NCBI GenBank assembly: GCA_030998225.1
Contig: JAPYXD010000553.1
Span: forward strand, 4,588,001-4,652,000
Length of the DNA stretch: 64,000 nucleotides
From: Diplolepis rosae
Taxonomy: Eukaryota; Arthropoda; Insecta; Hymenoptera; Diplolepididae
Reading direction: 5' to 3'
Under the pieces are notes generated by a model that saw only the letters and a list, made by a program, of their open reading frames with translations, had not been told where the DNA came from and did not search any database. The first letter of the stretch is position 1. Every line of letters begins with the position of its first letter. This document shows, piece by piece, positions 1-10,865 of the stretch. The translations under genes and the position numbers were made by a program.

Positions 1-408
1 TTTAACGTCCGACAAAGAAGATGCGAGTGTGAATATTCAAAACCTACCTGACACAAAGCCGGAGGAACGCGAGGGAGGAAACCAGACAGAACCAACGCAC
101 ACGCTCACGAACGACCAAGAAGGGGCTGACCGGAGTGTGAATAGCAGTGGAAGAGGAAACGTACCTGAGCCTGCAAACACCGTTAGAGGTGAGCGAGCGA
201 CAAAGCAAAGTAAGGAAGGAAACCTGTGTGAACTGTCACACACCCGCAAGAGAGAGTTAACAATAGCGGAAAGAAGGGAGAGAGGAAGTTACTCAGCGAG
301 CGAGGAAGACAACTTGTACCAACCAAAACGCATCCGCGGAGGAGAACCCGTGAGGCGGGAAGGGTGGAACAAGAAAGAAACCAAGTCGATGACAATATTC
401 CCGCTCGT

Positions 409-1330
409 GACGCTATCAGAGCTATTAAGCCTCTTAATGGGCAAGACGATGCCGGAGTTGAGGAATTCATCAGAAAAGTTCAAAGAGTTAGGCAGCATTG
501 CAGTTAACCAGATTTGCTGCTGGATTTTATACTCGCAGAAAAAATTCAACAACAAGCCGAGAGAGCAATTCGCTCCAACGAAATCTACACCTATCAGGAT
601 TTGTATGAAGGTTTACGGGAAAATTTGAAACTAGTGGGTTCAGTTAGCCACTTGAGATGTAAGCTGGACAGCTGTAAATAAGGAGTGACTGAAAGCACGC
701 AGAATTTTAGTATCCGATTCTGACGAGTGATAAACGAACTTAAATATGCGGTTCAATCCTTACATAAAGGACCTATGAAAAGAAGAATTGCCCTCGAAAT
801 AGAGGAAACGGAGTGTCTCCAAAAATGCCTGATGAACCTAAGACGGGAAATAGGCTTGCACGTTAAAGCCCAGAAACCATAGAATATCGGAGAAGCCCAG
901 AATATGGCTACTGGGATGGAAACTTGGCTAAAAGAGAGTCAACCAGGAGCATTGACACGCGAATCTCAATATCAATCCAAGAGGGAATTGAGACCGTCAA
1001 ATACAAAATCCAGATTTCAAGCAAATACAGCACCTAGAGTTCCAAACCAATCAATGTCACTATCTAACAGTGGACATGAAATGCCATAAGTGTGGAAAAT
1101 TGGGACATTTTGCTAACCAGTGTTATGCAAAGCAAAATTTTCACCATGGCCATTTGCAAAGAAAACCACCGAACCCAGTAAGAAATATTCAGGAGGAAGA
1201 CACAAACTATTTAGACCAACAACAAATGACTCAGGAAGAAATAAAGGAGCAAGAAGCCTACGAGGAACGGACAGAATATCAAGCATATGCGGAAAACTCC
1301 TATCTATACGAGGAAAACAACGAGATGGAA
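409..1330 (+). pseudogene. gag remnant with CCHC zinc knuckle (element A)
   Basis: The capsid-like part reads from about 409 to 640 in a different frame from the long open frame that starts at 29, so a frame break lies near 400. It includes phrases such as AIKPLNGQDDAG and LAEKIQQQAERAI, typical of insect gypsy Gag. A CCHC knuckle (C-x2-C-x4-H-x4-C, CHKCGKLGHFANQC) is encoded at 1082-1123. A glutamine- and glutamate-rich tail follows to about 1330. Stops interrupt the frame between 640 and 1070. The product would have been the structural protein of the particle. Non-functional. Confidence 0.7.
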
Positions 1331-2032
1331 TAATATACAGTCTTTCAGTGGACTCAAGAGCCTTTATTAACCTAATAAAAGAGGACAGTATCCCAGACAA
1401 TTATAAAAAAATCAAATTCAGGAAAAAATTTTGTATGAGAAATGACCAACATCAGACAACAGAAGCCGCATACATTCTTGATAGTAGGCAAAAACAAGTT
1501 ACCCTTTATACGAAGACGGGCACTACATAAGAAAAAATTCAGAGCAAATATGCCCTATCAAAATCAAGGATACGAATTCAAAAGTATGGATCGAAGGTAA
1601 TAAATATATCCCAGATGGCATTTATTCTATACGTCGAGGACAATTATGGGTACCAATTTTTAACTACGAATCAACCCCGTTCAAAATTCCAGATGAAATA
1701 GACTACGAAAAAATCCTCAATATACAATCTCGAGACGAGACTCACACAAAGGGAGGAATCGAATGTACCACAAGCTTCAAAGGCCCCAATAGAATTTTGG
1801 AACTTCAGAAAATGACACAGATAAACCACATAGAACCTTCAGTTCGACAACAAATTAGAAAAATTATTACAACATATAACGAGGTCTTTACATTACCTGG
1901 AGATCCATTACCATGCACACAACTAACAGAGGACGAAATTACGCTGAATTCAGGAAAGATAGTGAATTTGGAATTTGAGATCACATAAGTTACTAGAAGC
2001 CCACAGACAATTCACCCTAAAGCAAACGTAGG

Positions 2033-3045
2033 AACTTTTAGATAAAGAAATCATAAGACACTCCCAATCTCCGTTTAACTCTCCACTTTGGGTAGTACCC
2101 AACAAAGGAAACAAACTAAGAATGGTCATCGATTACAGACACATTAATAAGGATACCGACCAAGACGCGTATCCCTTACCGGTTATCGATGATATTCTCG
2201 ACCAATTGTGACAAGCGAATTTTTTCTCCGCTTTTGATATGAGTGCAGGTTTCCACCAAATTCCAATGAACGAGACATCAAAAAAATATACCACATTTTC
2301 AACATCTCAAGGCCATTACGAATTCAATCGTATGCCTTTCGGTCTAAAAAATTCACCAGCCACATTCCAAAGAATGATGGACAACGCCTTTAGAAGTCTA
2401 CTCACCAAGGATGGAGTCAAACCAAATCCATCAAAAACTGAAGCGGTTAAGAATTTTAAAATCCCTACCACAGTGAAGGAAATTCAGTCCTTCTTGGGTT
2501 TGACTTGATACTATAGGAAATATATAAAAAACTTCTCTAGTATAGCAATACCTCTGACTAAGCTAACCCAAAAAGAGACCATATTCGACGGGACACCTAA
2601 ATGGCACTGAAAGTTTGGGACAACTAAAGAACGCTCTATGCTCAGCACCAGTACTATGATTCCCGAACTTCAAGGAAACTTTTGTGCTCACCACAGATGC
2701 ATCCAACCTTGGACTAGGTGCAGTACTGTCACAGGACGGACACCCATGCTTGTTTATATCAAGAACATTGAACAAGGCAGAAGAAAATTATACTACTATT
2801 GAAAAGGAATTGTTAGTTATTGTATGAGCGGTCAAACGACTCCGCCAATACCTACTAGGAAAAAAATTTACAATTCAGACGGAACACAAGGCCTTGATTT
2901 GGCTCCATAACGTGAAAGATCCAAGCTCAAGTCTACTGAGACGGACACTCCGATTAGAACAATACAAGTATGAAGTCCAATACGTTAAAGGTAAAGAGAC
3001 TAAAGCTGCAAACTGCTTATCTATACTCTTCCCGATTACCAGTCC
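2033..3045 (+). pseudogene. Reverse transcriptase-RNase H remnant (element A)
   Basis: Reverse transcriptase blocks are clear: SPFNSPLWVVPN-like sequence near 2070, FSAFDMSAGFHQIPM near 2225, and MPFGLKNSPATFQRMMD near 2333. The catalytic YxDD block is missing, because sequence jumps from the PATFQRMMD block to the KPNPSKTEAVKNF block near 2400. RNase H follows ([16 protein letters not shown] near 2690 and an IEKELLVIV block near 2798). Several in-frame stops break it, for example near 2208 and 2507. Protease-like residues (DSRAFINL near 1350) sit upstream. Dead copy. Confidence 0.8.
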
Positions 3046-3094
3046 AGGCATAGAAGGTGCACCTCATTCATGAAGTATGGCGGTTAATAATAGG

Positions 3095-3376
3095 AGTCAA
3101 TACGACTAACGCCGAGCAACGTGTCTCAGCGGTAGACTATACTTTGCAGCTAGCTGAAACAGCTTGTGGAAAAGAATGTACACCTGTATACGAAGTACAG
3201 CTAACGAGAGGTAGCTACAACAGGCTTCAATCCAAAATACAAATTTTACACAAACTTTTAGGCAAACAACGTGCGAAAAGAGGGTTGGCCGATTTCGTTG
3301 GTGGCATCTCTGAAACATTGTTTACTCAAAATTGCATAAATTCTATTGAAATGTTCAAAAACTGTAATGATAGGTA
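3095..3376 (+). pseudogene. env remnant with furin-like site and fusion-peptide-like stretch (element A)
   Basis: The open frame 3057-3377 contains a basic cleavage-type motif RAKR followed at once by GLADFVGGISETLF. This arrangement is characteristic of insect errantivirus and baculovirus F-type envelope proteins, where cleavage exposes a hydrophobic fusion peptide. Only about 90 residues are left, with no signal peptide and no transmembrane segment. It is a fragment with no expected function. The call rests on the motif pair and on its position downstream of pol. Confidence 0.6.
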
Positions 3377-4181
3377 GTTTTACAAAAACATTTATTCGAA
3401 AATATTTACAGTGTTGTTTTGTAAGAAACGTGAATTGTTTTATTTTAAAACCTAGAAAAAGTTACATAAACTTATGATTTTGTAACATTTTTCATGCCTT
3501 TTTATGTTACCTGATTTTAATTCATATCACAAGCAGGGAAATAACTAATGCTGTAAACGTAATAAAATAAAAGTGTATCTAGAGCATGGGCAATACCTTA
3601 TATGTCAAGCATAAATATCAAGCTTCTTTTATTTGAACTTCATGGTTTCACCATTTGAGTGGGTCGAAGTGTTAAACACTGATTTGCCTGGAGTGCGCGG
3701 CACTGGTTATTTCTCTCTGTGCATGAAGTAAAAAGTCATTTCGATATATGTAATTAAATAAACAATAAAAAAAAAAAATAACGACAGATTTCAATCCTCA
3801 TAAAAAAATTTCGTAATAAAGGGAAGAATCAGGATAAATTTAACAAGCAATAACAAATATATTTAAGGTAACTTTTCAATCTCTATAGCTTTCAGCTGAT
3901 TTTGAGGTCAAGTGATAAGGTCTTTCATCAACTGTAGGATAATTTCCGTTTAAAAAAATAATATTGATCCGATATATTTTCTAAGAGGGTGTTGAAACCT
4001 TAGTCTCAACTAGTTGATACATGTCGCTATATCCTATTAAATGACTTGAAGCGTTAGTCTAACAAAAAGTAATTGGAAATCACAAATAATCTCAAACATT
4101 ATAAATTGCACATTCAAGTTTTGTGCATTACAGCACTAGATATGCAAAAGTTATTGAATAAGAAAAAAGTGACTAGAACAC
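3377..4181. other. No gene seen; 3' flank of the phosphatase gene
   Basis: AT-rich sequence without a convincing coding frame on either strand. On the minus strand it follows the stop codon of the phosphatase gene, so its right end should be 3' UTR. Confidence 0.5.
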
Positions 4182-4187
4182 TTTATT
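4182..4187 (-). terminator. Possible poly(A) signal of the phosphatase gene
   Basis: The minus strand reads AATAAA here, 15 nt past the TAA stop. This is close for a 3' UTR but possible. Other signals may be used further downstream. Confidence 0.35.
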
Positions 4188-4202
4188 TGCAATACTTCGG
4201 TC

Positions 4203-4287
4203 TTATTCAGTGCTATTCTTTGCGTCTGACGTGTATTTGCGATTCCTGAGATTGATCACGACTACTGTGATATTGTCCAAAGAGCCC
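4203..4287 (-). CDS. Ppm1l: PPM1L-like protein phosphatase, last coding exon
   Basis: This exon encodes the C-terminus, beginning GSLDNITVVVINLRN and ending with TAA at 4205-4203. The DNITV motif carries a metal-binding aspartate of PP2C phosphatases. The acceptor is a CAG at 4290-4288 after a pyrimidine-rich tract. The first base completes an Arg codon begun at the end of the previous exon (AG+G). The intron to that exon is only 149 bp (4288-4436). The joined stretch SYYRGSLDNITV matches the family's usual xFYRGxxDNITV block. Vertebrate PPM1L is about 360 residues; these exons give the last ~173. Confident as an exon; the PPM1L assignment is by recognition. Confidence 0.9.
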
Positions 4288-4436
4288 CTGAAAAAATATA
4301 AATTTTTTAATAGGATTTTAAATTGTGTGAGATAAACTATAAATATTCTTTGAAATCTCATCAAAATATTCTTGAAGCATCTAAGCCTGCCAATAAAAAA
4401 ATGATAATAAGATTAAGGAATAAGTTTATATCATAC

Positions 4437-4744
4437 CTGTAATAGCTCTGAAGTGTAATACTTTTTGCACCAAAATGTGGTTCGTTGATACGTTCTTTGA
4501 TAAATGCTACAGCCTCTTCATTCGTAAAAGTGTCCCAAAGACCGTCGGACGCAAGTATGAGGAACATAGGATTATGATCGCTAAGATCAAAGGTCAAAAT
4601 GTCAGGATCGGCAATTACTAATTTTTTATCTTTGAGAGGATAATCTCCCAAAGCTCGTGATGTTGCTAAAATGCCGGCGACTCGCCATACTCCATTGAAC
4701 GTTACAATACCTCCAGCTTTATTTATTCTCTTCCTCTCTCTTTG
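4437..4744 (-). CDS. Ppm1l: PPM1L-like protein phosphatase, penultimate coding exon
   Basis: This is a 102-codon exon of a magnesium/manganese-dependent Ser/Thr phosphatase (PP2C fold). Visible family blocks are AGGIVTFNGVWRVAGILATS, SRALGDYPLK, ADPDILTFDL, the metal-binding LASDGLWDTF and EEAVAFIKER, ending in HFGAKSITLQSYY. The acceptor is TTTGTGCAG at 4753-4745 and the donor is GTATGA at 4436-4431. It starts in phase 0 and ends with two bases of a split Arg codon. There are no stops and no damaged motifs, unlike every other coding stretch nearby, which marks it as a working host gene. Members of this family sit at the ER membrane and dephosphorylate stress-kinase pathway proteins; that role is family knowledge, not seen here. 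Confidence 0.93.
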
Positions 4745-4799
4745 CTGCACAAACAGAAATATTCCTAATGTATTTGGCAGAAGTATAATGTAAAATCAT

Positions 4800-5473
4800 G
4801 AATTTCATCCTATTTTTATGGAACGCTGAGTGTAAACCATATTTCCCAAGATTGAAAATATCCATCAATCAAAATATTGGAATAAAAGAAAAGATCTCTA
4901 AAGTGCAAAAAAATAACAAAAGATGGATTAAAAATTTACCAGAGCGAGTGTTATCATGGAAAGAGAATTATAGGATATATTATAGAGTATGACTAAGGAG
5001 AACACTGAAGTTAATGAATCAAGAGTAATACAAAAAGAAGTATTAATCAAAATAGCTTAATGGGAGACAAAAGAAGATTTTATTATATATTTATAGGAAA
5101 GCAGAATGAAGTGTCATTCTATACTGGGGTAAAAAATGACTTGAATCAAAGAGAAATCAGAATACAGAGTTAATAGAAGGATGTAAGAAGAACAGGAAAA
5201 AGGAAAGAATTTAATGTTATTTTTTTCGTGTATTTCCAAATTGAAGAAGGATCGAGCCCTGAAGTACAGTAAAGAATGTCTATATTTGGAAAATGATACA
5301 TTTTCGCGTATGCTTTCCAACCAAAGCTGGTTTATTTTCATGGCTGTAAAATTATAGGAATTGTAAATAATAAGTAAATAAGGTAACTTGATTAACATGA
5401 TTTACAGAATCGCCTCATGAAGATCTTACTGCATAATTACTCATGTTTTGGTATGAACATTATTCCAAATAAA
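4800..5473. other. No feature recognised
   Basis: AT-rich intron sequence. Short open frames exist but none resembles a known protein. Confidence 0.4.
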
Positions 5474-5475
5474 AT

Positions 5476-6267
5476 ACTAGGTCGTACGAAAAGTCCCAGG
5501 CCTGAGTAATAAAACAAAATTTTTTTGAGAAAGTTTGCATCTATTCATTAATATAGTTCGCTTCCAACACGATATACTTATTCCAAAGAGTTTCTAAAAG
5601 CTCGATGCCTTTTTATGGTAGTCGGCGTCTAAATCCTCAAAATACGCGTTTATTCGACAATGACCTCTTTACTTAAGTAGAATCTTTTGCCAGCCAGCCA
5701 TCTTTCAAGTGTGCGAACAGATGGTAATCGCAAGGAGACAAACCTGGAGAATACGGGGGGTGGGGAAGTAATTTTTACTTCAAGTCAGCCAATTTGGTCA
5801 TCGCCTCAACTGCTCTGTATCCCAATGCATTGTTTTGATAAAAGAGGATTTTTTGGGTGCCAAATGTGGTCGTTTAGCCTTGATTGAAGCATCGAATTAA
5901 TCCAATAATTCACTGTAACATTGAGTAGTGATTGTTTTTCGTTTCTCCAGGTAGTCAATATGAATTATCTCATGTAAATCCCTTAAAATAATCGCCATAA
6001 CCTTGTCATTCGATTGTTGCGTCTTCAGCCGCCTTTGTGCACTTCCAACAGCTTCTACGCATTATTTCAACTGTTCCTTGGTCTCTGGTGTGTACTGATA
6101 GATAAATGTTTCATCAACGGCCTTACTCTCATACTCAAACTACTTGAAGAATTGTAATGAAACTTTGGATTTAGTGATTTTAAGGTTGTGACTGCACAAA
6201 AATGATGAGGATTTTAGATTACAGACACCATTTGGTCACCAGGCCTGGGATTTTTCAAACAACCTAG
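5476..6267 (-). mobile_element. Internally deleted irritans-type mariner with TIRs
   Basis: Terminal inverted repeats of about 28 bp face each other: CTAGGTCGTACGAAAAGTCC at the left, and the same with a few changes at the right (6240-6267). TA is present on both outer sides (5474-5475 and 6268-6269), the mariner target duplication. On the minus strand, degenerate transposase fragments are visible, including KRPHLAPKK and FAHLKDGW-like pieces of the C-terminal half, split by stops. At 792 bp it is well short of the usual 1.3 kb. It cannot make transposase. Confidence 0.75.
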
Positions 6268-6289
6268 TATTGCAAAGTTCTTCCACAAA

Positions 6290-6660
6290 AGCATCAGAAT
6301 CTTCAAGTTCAATTTTCAATGGGCTCCTATTAGTTTTCTGCTAAACTTGATATGTCACTGTGCCGTAATTGTTCGCGTCTAAATACACCAATCAGGTACA
6401 TTTTCGATGTCAGGACACGATTCGCATCCGTTAAAATGACAAGCATCAAGTTAATCACTGCATATAAATCATATCAAGTAGTCGTGGTAATCTAACAATT
6501 GTTTTGTCAGCGTTATCGGTTAAACGTTTGATGTCAACTGCAGCCAACATCAACTTTACATTCTCACGATAAACGAAGCCACAAACATTGTGAGTTCCAC
6601 TTTCTCCGGCTAAAACATAGTGCTTTGGTCTTAGCTGTGCAAATTCCAAGAATCCGATAT
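6290..6660 (-). pseudogene. Fragment of a multicopy arthropod ORF family (LRPKHYVLAG block)
   Basis: The minus-strand frame 6455-6649 begins MEFAQLRPKHYVLAGESGTH and continues with NVCGFVYRENVKLML. I recognise this as a block that recurs in repetitive, uncharacterised arthropod proteins, probably carried by a mobile element. A Cys usually found in the block is replaced by Gly. No start or end of a full protein is present. The family has no name I can give with confidence. Confidence 0.4.
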
Positions 6661-6673
6661 TAGGTGTTACGTA

Positions 6674-7316
6674 TTAGGTGCGCAACTAAGTTCCCGCTGT
6701 TTGTGAATAGATGACTCCAGCAGTAAGTGCTGGTCGATTTTAACATATCCAAAGCGTCATGAACCAAGCTTCAACATATGGTAAACAAACCGTTTTGACA
6801 CATTAGTAATTTTATTTTGGCATCATATACTTTTGGTTGTGTGAAAATGTCTGATTTTATGCCAAAAAATCATCATTTGCGGGAAGTGTCGATTTTCTTC
6901 TTTCATTCGAAGAAAATAGCGGCTGAAGCGCATCGAGAGCTTCAAAAAGTTTACCGAGATGCTGCTCTAAGTGAAACTAAGGAAGTCCAAAAACCTTCGA
7001 AGACGCTGATGTTATTTATTATGAGCTGTTGAAACCGAACGAAACCATCACTGGGGAACGGTATCGAACGCAATTGATGCGTTTGAGCCGAACACTGCGT
7101 GAAAAACGGCCACAATACGAGGAGAGGCACGAAAAAATGATTCTACAGCATGACAACGCTTGGCCTTACGTTGCCAAACTCATTAAAACCTACCCAGATA
7201 TTGCGTCGTCCGATTATTACTTGTTCCGGTCGATGGCACATGGTCTGGCTGATCAGCAGTTCCGTTCATATGAAGACATCAAAAAGCGTCAAGCTACATA
7301 TACCATAGCCGGGTAA
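6674..7316 (+). mobile_element. Mariner with large internal deletion, 3' end missing
   Basis: A mariner-type 5' end (TTAGGTGCGCAACTAAGTTC) follows a TA at 6672-6673. The transposase starts at 6847 with MSDFMPKNHHLREVSIFFFH (helix-turn-helix region), then breaks near 6960. It resumes near 7012 at VIYYELLKPNETITGERYRT, so the middle with the first catalytic Asp is gone. The second catalytic region reads LQHDNAW instead of the usual HDNARPH. The C-terminal block FRSMAHGLADQQFRSYEDIK is followed by unrelated sequence, and no 3' TIR was found. Inactive. Confidence 0.8.
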
Positions 7317-7459
7317 GCATGTGTGGAATGCCCCCGCTTAGATTGGGTGGAAAGCAGGAGTGGAAAAATATTTTCAAAATGTGTGCTCAATTTTTTCTTC
7401 TATTTGATGCAGAATATCGAGACCAGTCACGTAATATTCATAACCTCTCCTTGGGCTGT

Positions 7460-7625
7460 CACATTGATGAAGTCCTTCTGTTGGCTATGCCAAAAAAGAA
7501 CGGGTGGGGAGGCTTAGGGGACGGCCTTCAGGCCACGGAGGTTGTAGTGTCCCGATGAATCGATGAAAAAATGCAGGGGGCTCTATGAACGGGCATCTTC
7601 TCCGTTACATGAGGGGTGCCCCATA
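7460..7625 (+). repeat. Dispersed repeat, copy 1 (second copy at 45900-46027)
   Basis: A GC-richer segment shared with 45900-46027, including CGGGTGGGGAG, GACGGCCTTC and GTTGTAGTGTCCCGA, in the same orientation and with scattered differences. The family is unknown to me. The similarity ends where a piggyBac end begins in the other copy. Confidence 0.65.
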
Positions 7626-8371
7626 AACAGATTATTTGAAGCTGAAAGAGGGGGGTACGCCATAGACGCATTTACTCCATGAATGGTGAAGAACTGTGAA
7701 AAATGTCCTTTGAACGCGAGAAAAGACCCTATAAACGGGTTCTCTCCTGAATGGAGCTTAGAGTAATTTGGTGAATGGGATCTCCTGGAAGGATACTGCA
7801 AACTCTCGCAGTCCGCGACTAAGTAAAACCCAACCAATCATTTCCGTATAGCACCCTACTAGGAAGTGCGTATTGAACACAGACCTCGGAGTCTGTGTTG
7901 CCCCGAGCGAGTTCGGTTTATCCGTTTATTCAGGGATCGGATAAGCGGAGGTTGAGCCTCAGGAAATTGGGGTAGAACTAAAGTCCGAAAATACCCGTTT
8001 CGAACTATTTCGACCCGTTCCTCTACGTACGATGCGCTGGTTAACACACTTAAGGATAAAAAACAAGAAAGTATGAGACAAAACGTGGAAATAAAGACTG
8101 TGAGACTTTTTCGGGAAATGGAGGATTGAAAGATATCCTCCAGCTCCTGAAGCAGCAAAGTAAAAAAATGGAGAAGCTGGGCTTGGCCCTTAAAGTGATT
8201 TAGACGGGATGCATCAGAACACCCCGATCACTATTGAAACGAATGTTTGAGGGCTGCCAAATTTTGGACAGCCTCCTCAACACTCATATGTGTTTATTGT
8301 AAAGCGGGGTGGAAATGATAGATGTTCCAAAACAGGGATATGGGAGTTCTAATGACGGAATACAGCGCGCC
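7626..8371. other. No gene recognised; contains a 9-bp perfect hairpin
   Basis: Both strands have open stretches, the longest on the minus strand at 7859-8158, but none resembles a known protein. A hairpin lies at 7876-7899 (AACACAGAC, loop CTCGGA, GTCTGTGTT). The segment is less AT-rich than the flanks, which suggests mobile-element origin. Confidence 0.35.
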
Positions 8372-8549
8372 GTTTGTTTGAAAATTCTCGAGTTTCAGCA
8401 TCAATTACGGGGATAGACCAAAATTTAATTGACAAATTACATGTCATACTTCAAGTTATTTCGTGTGGCTTCGATATAAACGTAGTGAAATTTGAAGAGT
8501 ACGCTCTGTTAACTGCGCGAAGATTCGTTGAACTGTATCCATGGTACTA

Positions 8550-9306
8550 AAGGGTTTCTCAATAGGGGTGATATGATTTTGAATGTCCCTATCGGGCTCA
8601 TTTGAACTGAAATTTTTGACGTCTGCTGTCAGTTGTCATCAGTAAGGTTTGCCATTTAATCATGAGTAGTTTCACGCTTCCACGACGTTTGGAAATTGTC
8701 CAATTATTTTATCAAAATTCGAGAAGTTTTGTCGGTGTTCAAAGAGCATATCGTGCAAAATGTGGTCGTCATTCTGCTCCATCCGCGCTCTCAATTCGTC
8801 GAATAATCGATATGTTGGAGAGTGAATTTACTCTATTGGATACTAAGCCTAAAAATCGTATGCGTACCGCACGTTCTACACAGAATATAGCCGCCGTACA
8901 GGCCAGTATCGAGGAAAACCGTGAATTCTCCGTGCCACGCCGATCTCAGGAATTGGGCCTGTCCAGGATGACTACCTGGCGTATTTTGCGATTGGATCTT
9001 GGCCTGCATCCCTATAAGATGATTCTGGCCCAAGAACTGAAGCCTAATGACCATCGTTTGCGTCGGGAATTCGCGGATTGGGCTGTGGAATCAATTGAAA
9101 ATGATCCCAATTTTCATCAAAAAATCATCTTTTCTGATGAGGCGCATTTTTGGCTCAAGTCTCGGGGGACATTTGGCCGATATATTGTTTAAATCATAAA
9201 TGGCATAGAATATCCAATATAATAAAAAAGATTTCGATCAATTCCGAATGAATATTCAGTGTTTTTTTTCAATTTCAAAACATATCACCCTTATTGGGAA
9301 ACCCTT
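8550..9306 (+). mobile_element. Non-autonomous Tc1/mariner-like element with intact TIRs
   Basis: The ends are near-perfect inverted repeats of about 33 bp: AAGGGTTTCTCAATAGGGGT at the left, and the complement of AAGGGTTTCCCAATAAGGGT at the right. TA flanks both sides (8548-8549 and 9307-9308). At 757 bp it holds only the N-terminal part of a transposase, so it would have needed a helper. It sits inside an older repetitive ORF. Confidence 0.85.
8662..9192 (+). pseudogene. C-terminally truncated Tc1-like transposase
   Basis: 176 residues start MSSFTLPRRLEIVQLFYQNS. Two helix-turn-helix regions follow: the first around residues 5-60, the second around 95-125 with SRMTTWRIL. The first catalytic Asp lies in IIFSDEAHFWL (about residue 160). 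The frame ends soon after at GRYIV, so the second Asp and the last acidic residue of the DDE/D triad are missing. It resembles the insect Tc1-like lineage with an FSDEAHFWLNG block. It could bind DNA at most. The ATG at 8662 is about 110 bp inside the left TIR, as usual. Confidence 0.8.
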
Positions 9307-9671
9307 TACATGCCGACTAGTATGCATAAAATTTTGATACGTGGGACACAAATCATTGAATCATCCTTATTGCCTATAGGACTAATATCTGAAGATGCTC
9401 AGGAGTCTTGCAAAAAACTTATTAAAAAGTTCCGACAAGATTTCAGCCGAAAATGTAGCAGGACTAAAACTATTGAAGACATTTTTTGTAGATTGTTAGT
9501 CACATTCGATCCTTTCATTTCGAGCCTGCGAAAAGTACCCGCAAAAAAATGAGGTCATTGTCACCGGAAGCGATAGAGTTATTAAATGAACCTTCAATAA
9601 AACAAGCTGATAGTCCAGCTTTATCTACGGATGAAGCTAATTACAGTGACAACGAGTATGACAGTGATTAA

Positions 9672-9856
9672 ATTATAATTTTCTATATAAAAGTACGAGT
9701 GTGTTCGACATAAATCCAATGTTTTCATGAATAAATTGATTTTTGTGATCACGATGATGAGCATGAATTTATATTCAAAAGTCTAAAAACGATTGAGCAA
9801 TGGTCTTTGTCAGCAAAATAAATATCAATGAGAATTTACCGCAATTTTTTTGTGAA
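9672..9856. other. Spacer, no feature
   Basis: AT-rich sequence between the repetitive ORF and the probable solo LTR. It ends with TGAA (9853-9856), which is repeated after the LTR. Confidence 0.4.
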
Positions 9857-10641
9857 TGTTACATCCTGCATAAGTTTAGAATATTAATTTTATGGAAAAT
9901 AAGAAAACAAATAGAGTAATTTGTAAGAAATTCGGCCACCTTATAGATACAGGAAATGGACACTCGAATGCAGCTGACTCCGAGTGCAGGGATGCAATAA
10001 ACATGTCAATTGCGTAAGATAAGAGCGCTTCCCTAGTCTCTAGGAACTGCACTTAAAGAAATTTCAGGAAAATTTTAGATTTTCGTCCAAATAATATTTT
10101 CTAAATATTCATTTAATTAAACTTTCTTAATGATAAAACCACAGAAATAAAGGGTATTTTCACTTCAAAGGTGAAATAGAAGTTTTTTTTTTGATTATTC
10201 AAGTTTATATTTAAAAATAACACAATCCAAACTCTGTTTCCATCAAGGATTAGAATTTAAATATTTTAGTGTGTACAAATAGGGAAATGTAATGAAATTT
10301 TTGCGTTCAATATTTAAAACTTAGACAGTCGAATATTTAGGCTGAATGTTTTAAGACTGCATATAATTCTAAATTAAATTCAATATATATATAAAAATAC
10401 TATAACTTAACTCATAGTAAGTACACATTCTCTATGCATGAAATAAATATCTACAACAGTTAAAAGATAAATAAATTGAGTTCAATTAATTAAAACTCTA
10501 TGAGATAAGTAATAGTAGAGGTATAGCTTAGAATGATAATCTTGTAAAGACTAAGAAAATAAGAGGACACCCAGTATAACATCTGTCATCTCTCTTACTT
10601 TTCTTCGTCTTACACATTGGCCTTATGGGGGTCAAAGTGTA

Positions 10642-10775
10642 TATAAACTGAGTCAAGTTTGAAGATCACACACTCCGAAAAAGGACCAGTTCTGGGCTTG
10701 AACCACGGCTAGCTCCTAAAAAGTTTATTTCTAAATTGTGAACTGTGTACGACTTTTCAACGTTCTTTTAATAAA
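10642..10775 (+). promoter_or_regulatory. Core promoter and poly(A) signal of the solo LTR
   Basis: TATAAA at 10642-10647 lies about 125 bp before AATAAA at 10770-10775. This spacing fits a U3-R layout with transcription starting near 10672. No transcript evidence is available here. Confidence 0.4.
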
Positions 10776-10865
10776 ATTTCAAGTAAGTGTAATTACCCAG
10801 CATACAATTTCTTTTAATTTTCCAATCTTGTTCAATTTATTGAATTTCTGCTTATTTCGAATAAC

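Larger units (their letters stand above)
1..3376 (+). mobile_element. Decayed Ty3/gypsy-type retroelement with env remnant (element A)
   Basis: Pieces of gag, protease, reverse transcriptase, RNase H and env follow each other in retroviral order on the plus strand. Every piece is broken by stops or frame changes. The integrase is missing: RNase H-like sequence ends near 3045 and env-like sequence starts near 3095. The left end runs off the window, and I could not recognise an LTR on either side. It is an old, dead copy lying downstream of the 3' end of the PPM1L-like gene. The order of parts is read directly; the assignment to the gypsy/errantivirus group rests on the env remnant and on RT similarity. 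Confidence 0.8.
8372..9671 (+). pseudogene. Repetitive arthropod ORF split by a Tc1-like insertion
   Basis: The left part (8372-8549) reads RRLFENSRVSASITGIDQ through ARRFVELYPWY. The right part (9307-9552) reads MPTSMHKILIRGTQIIESS and on through KCSRTKTIEDIFCRLL and SSLRKVPAKK. The two parts are in the same frame once the inserted element and one TA copy are left out. A frame change follows at a run of seven A (9543-9549), after which an acidic tail (NYSDNEYDSD) ends at 9671. I recognise this as a block from repetitive, uncharacterised arthropod proteins. Function unknown. The left boundary is a stop, so the N-terminus is missing. Confidence 0.6.

Noticed and set aside
5687..5887. Plus-strand frame MPASHLSSVRTDGN
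   Set aside because: It lies opposite the minus-strand irritans-type transposase remains.
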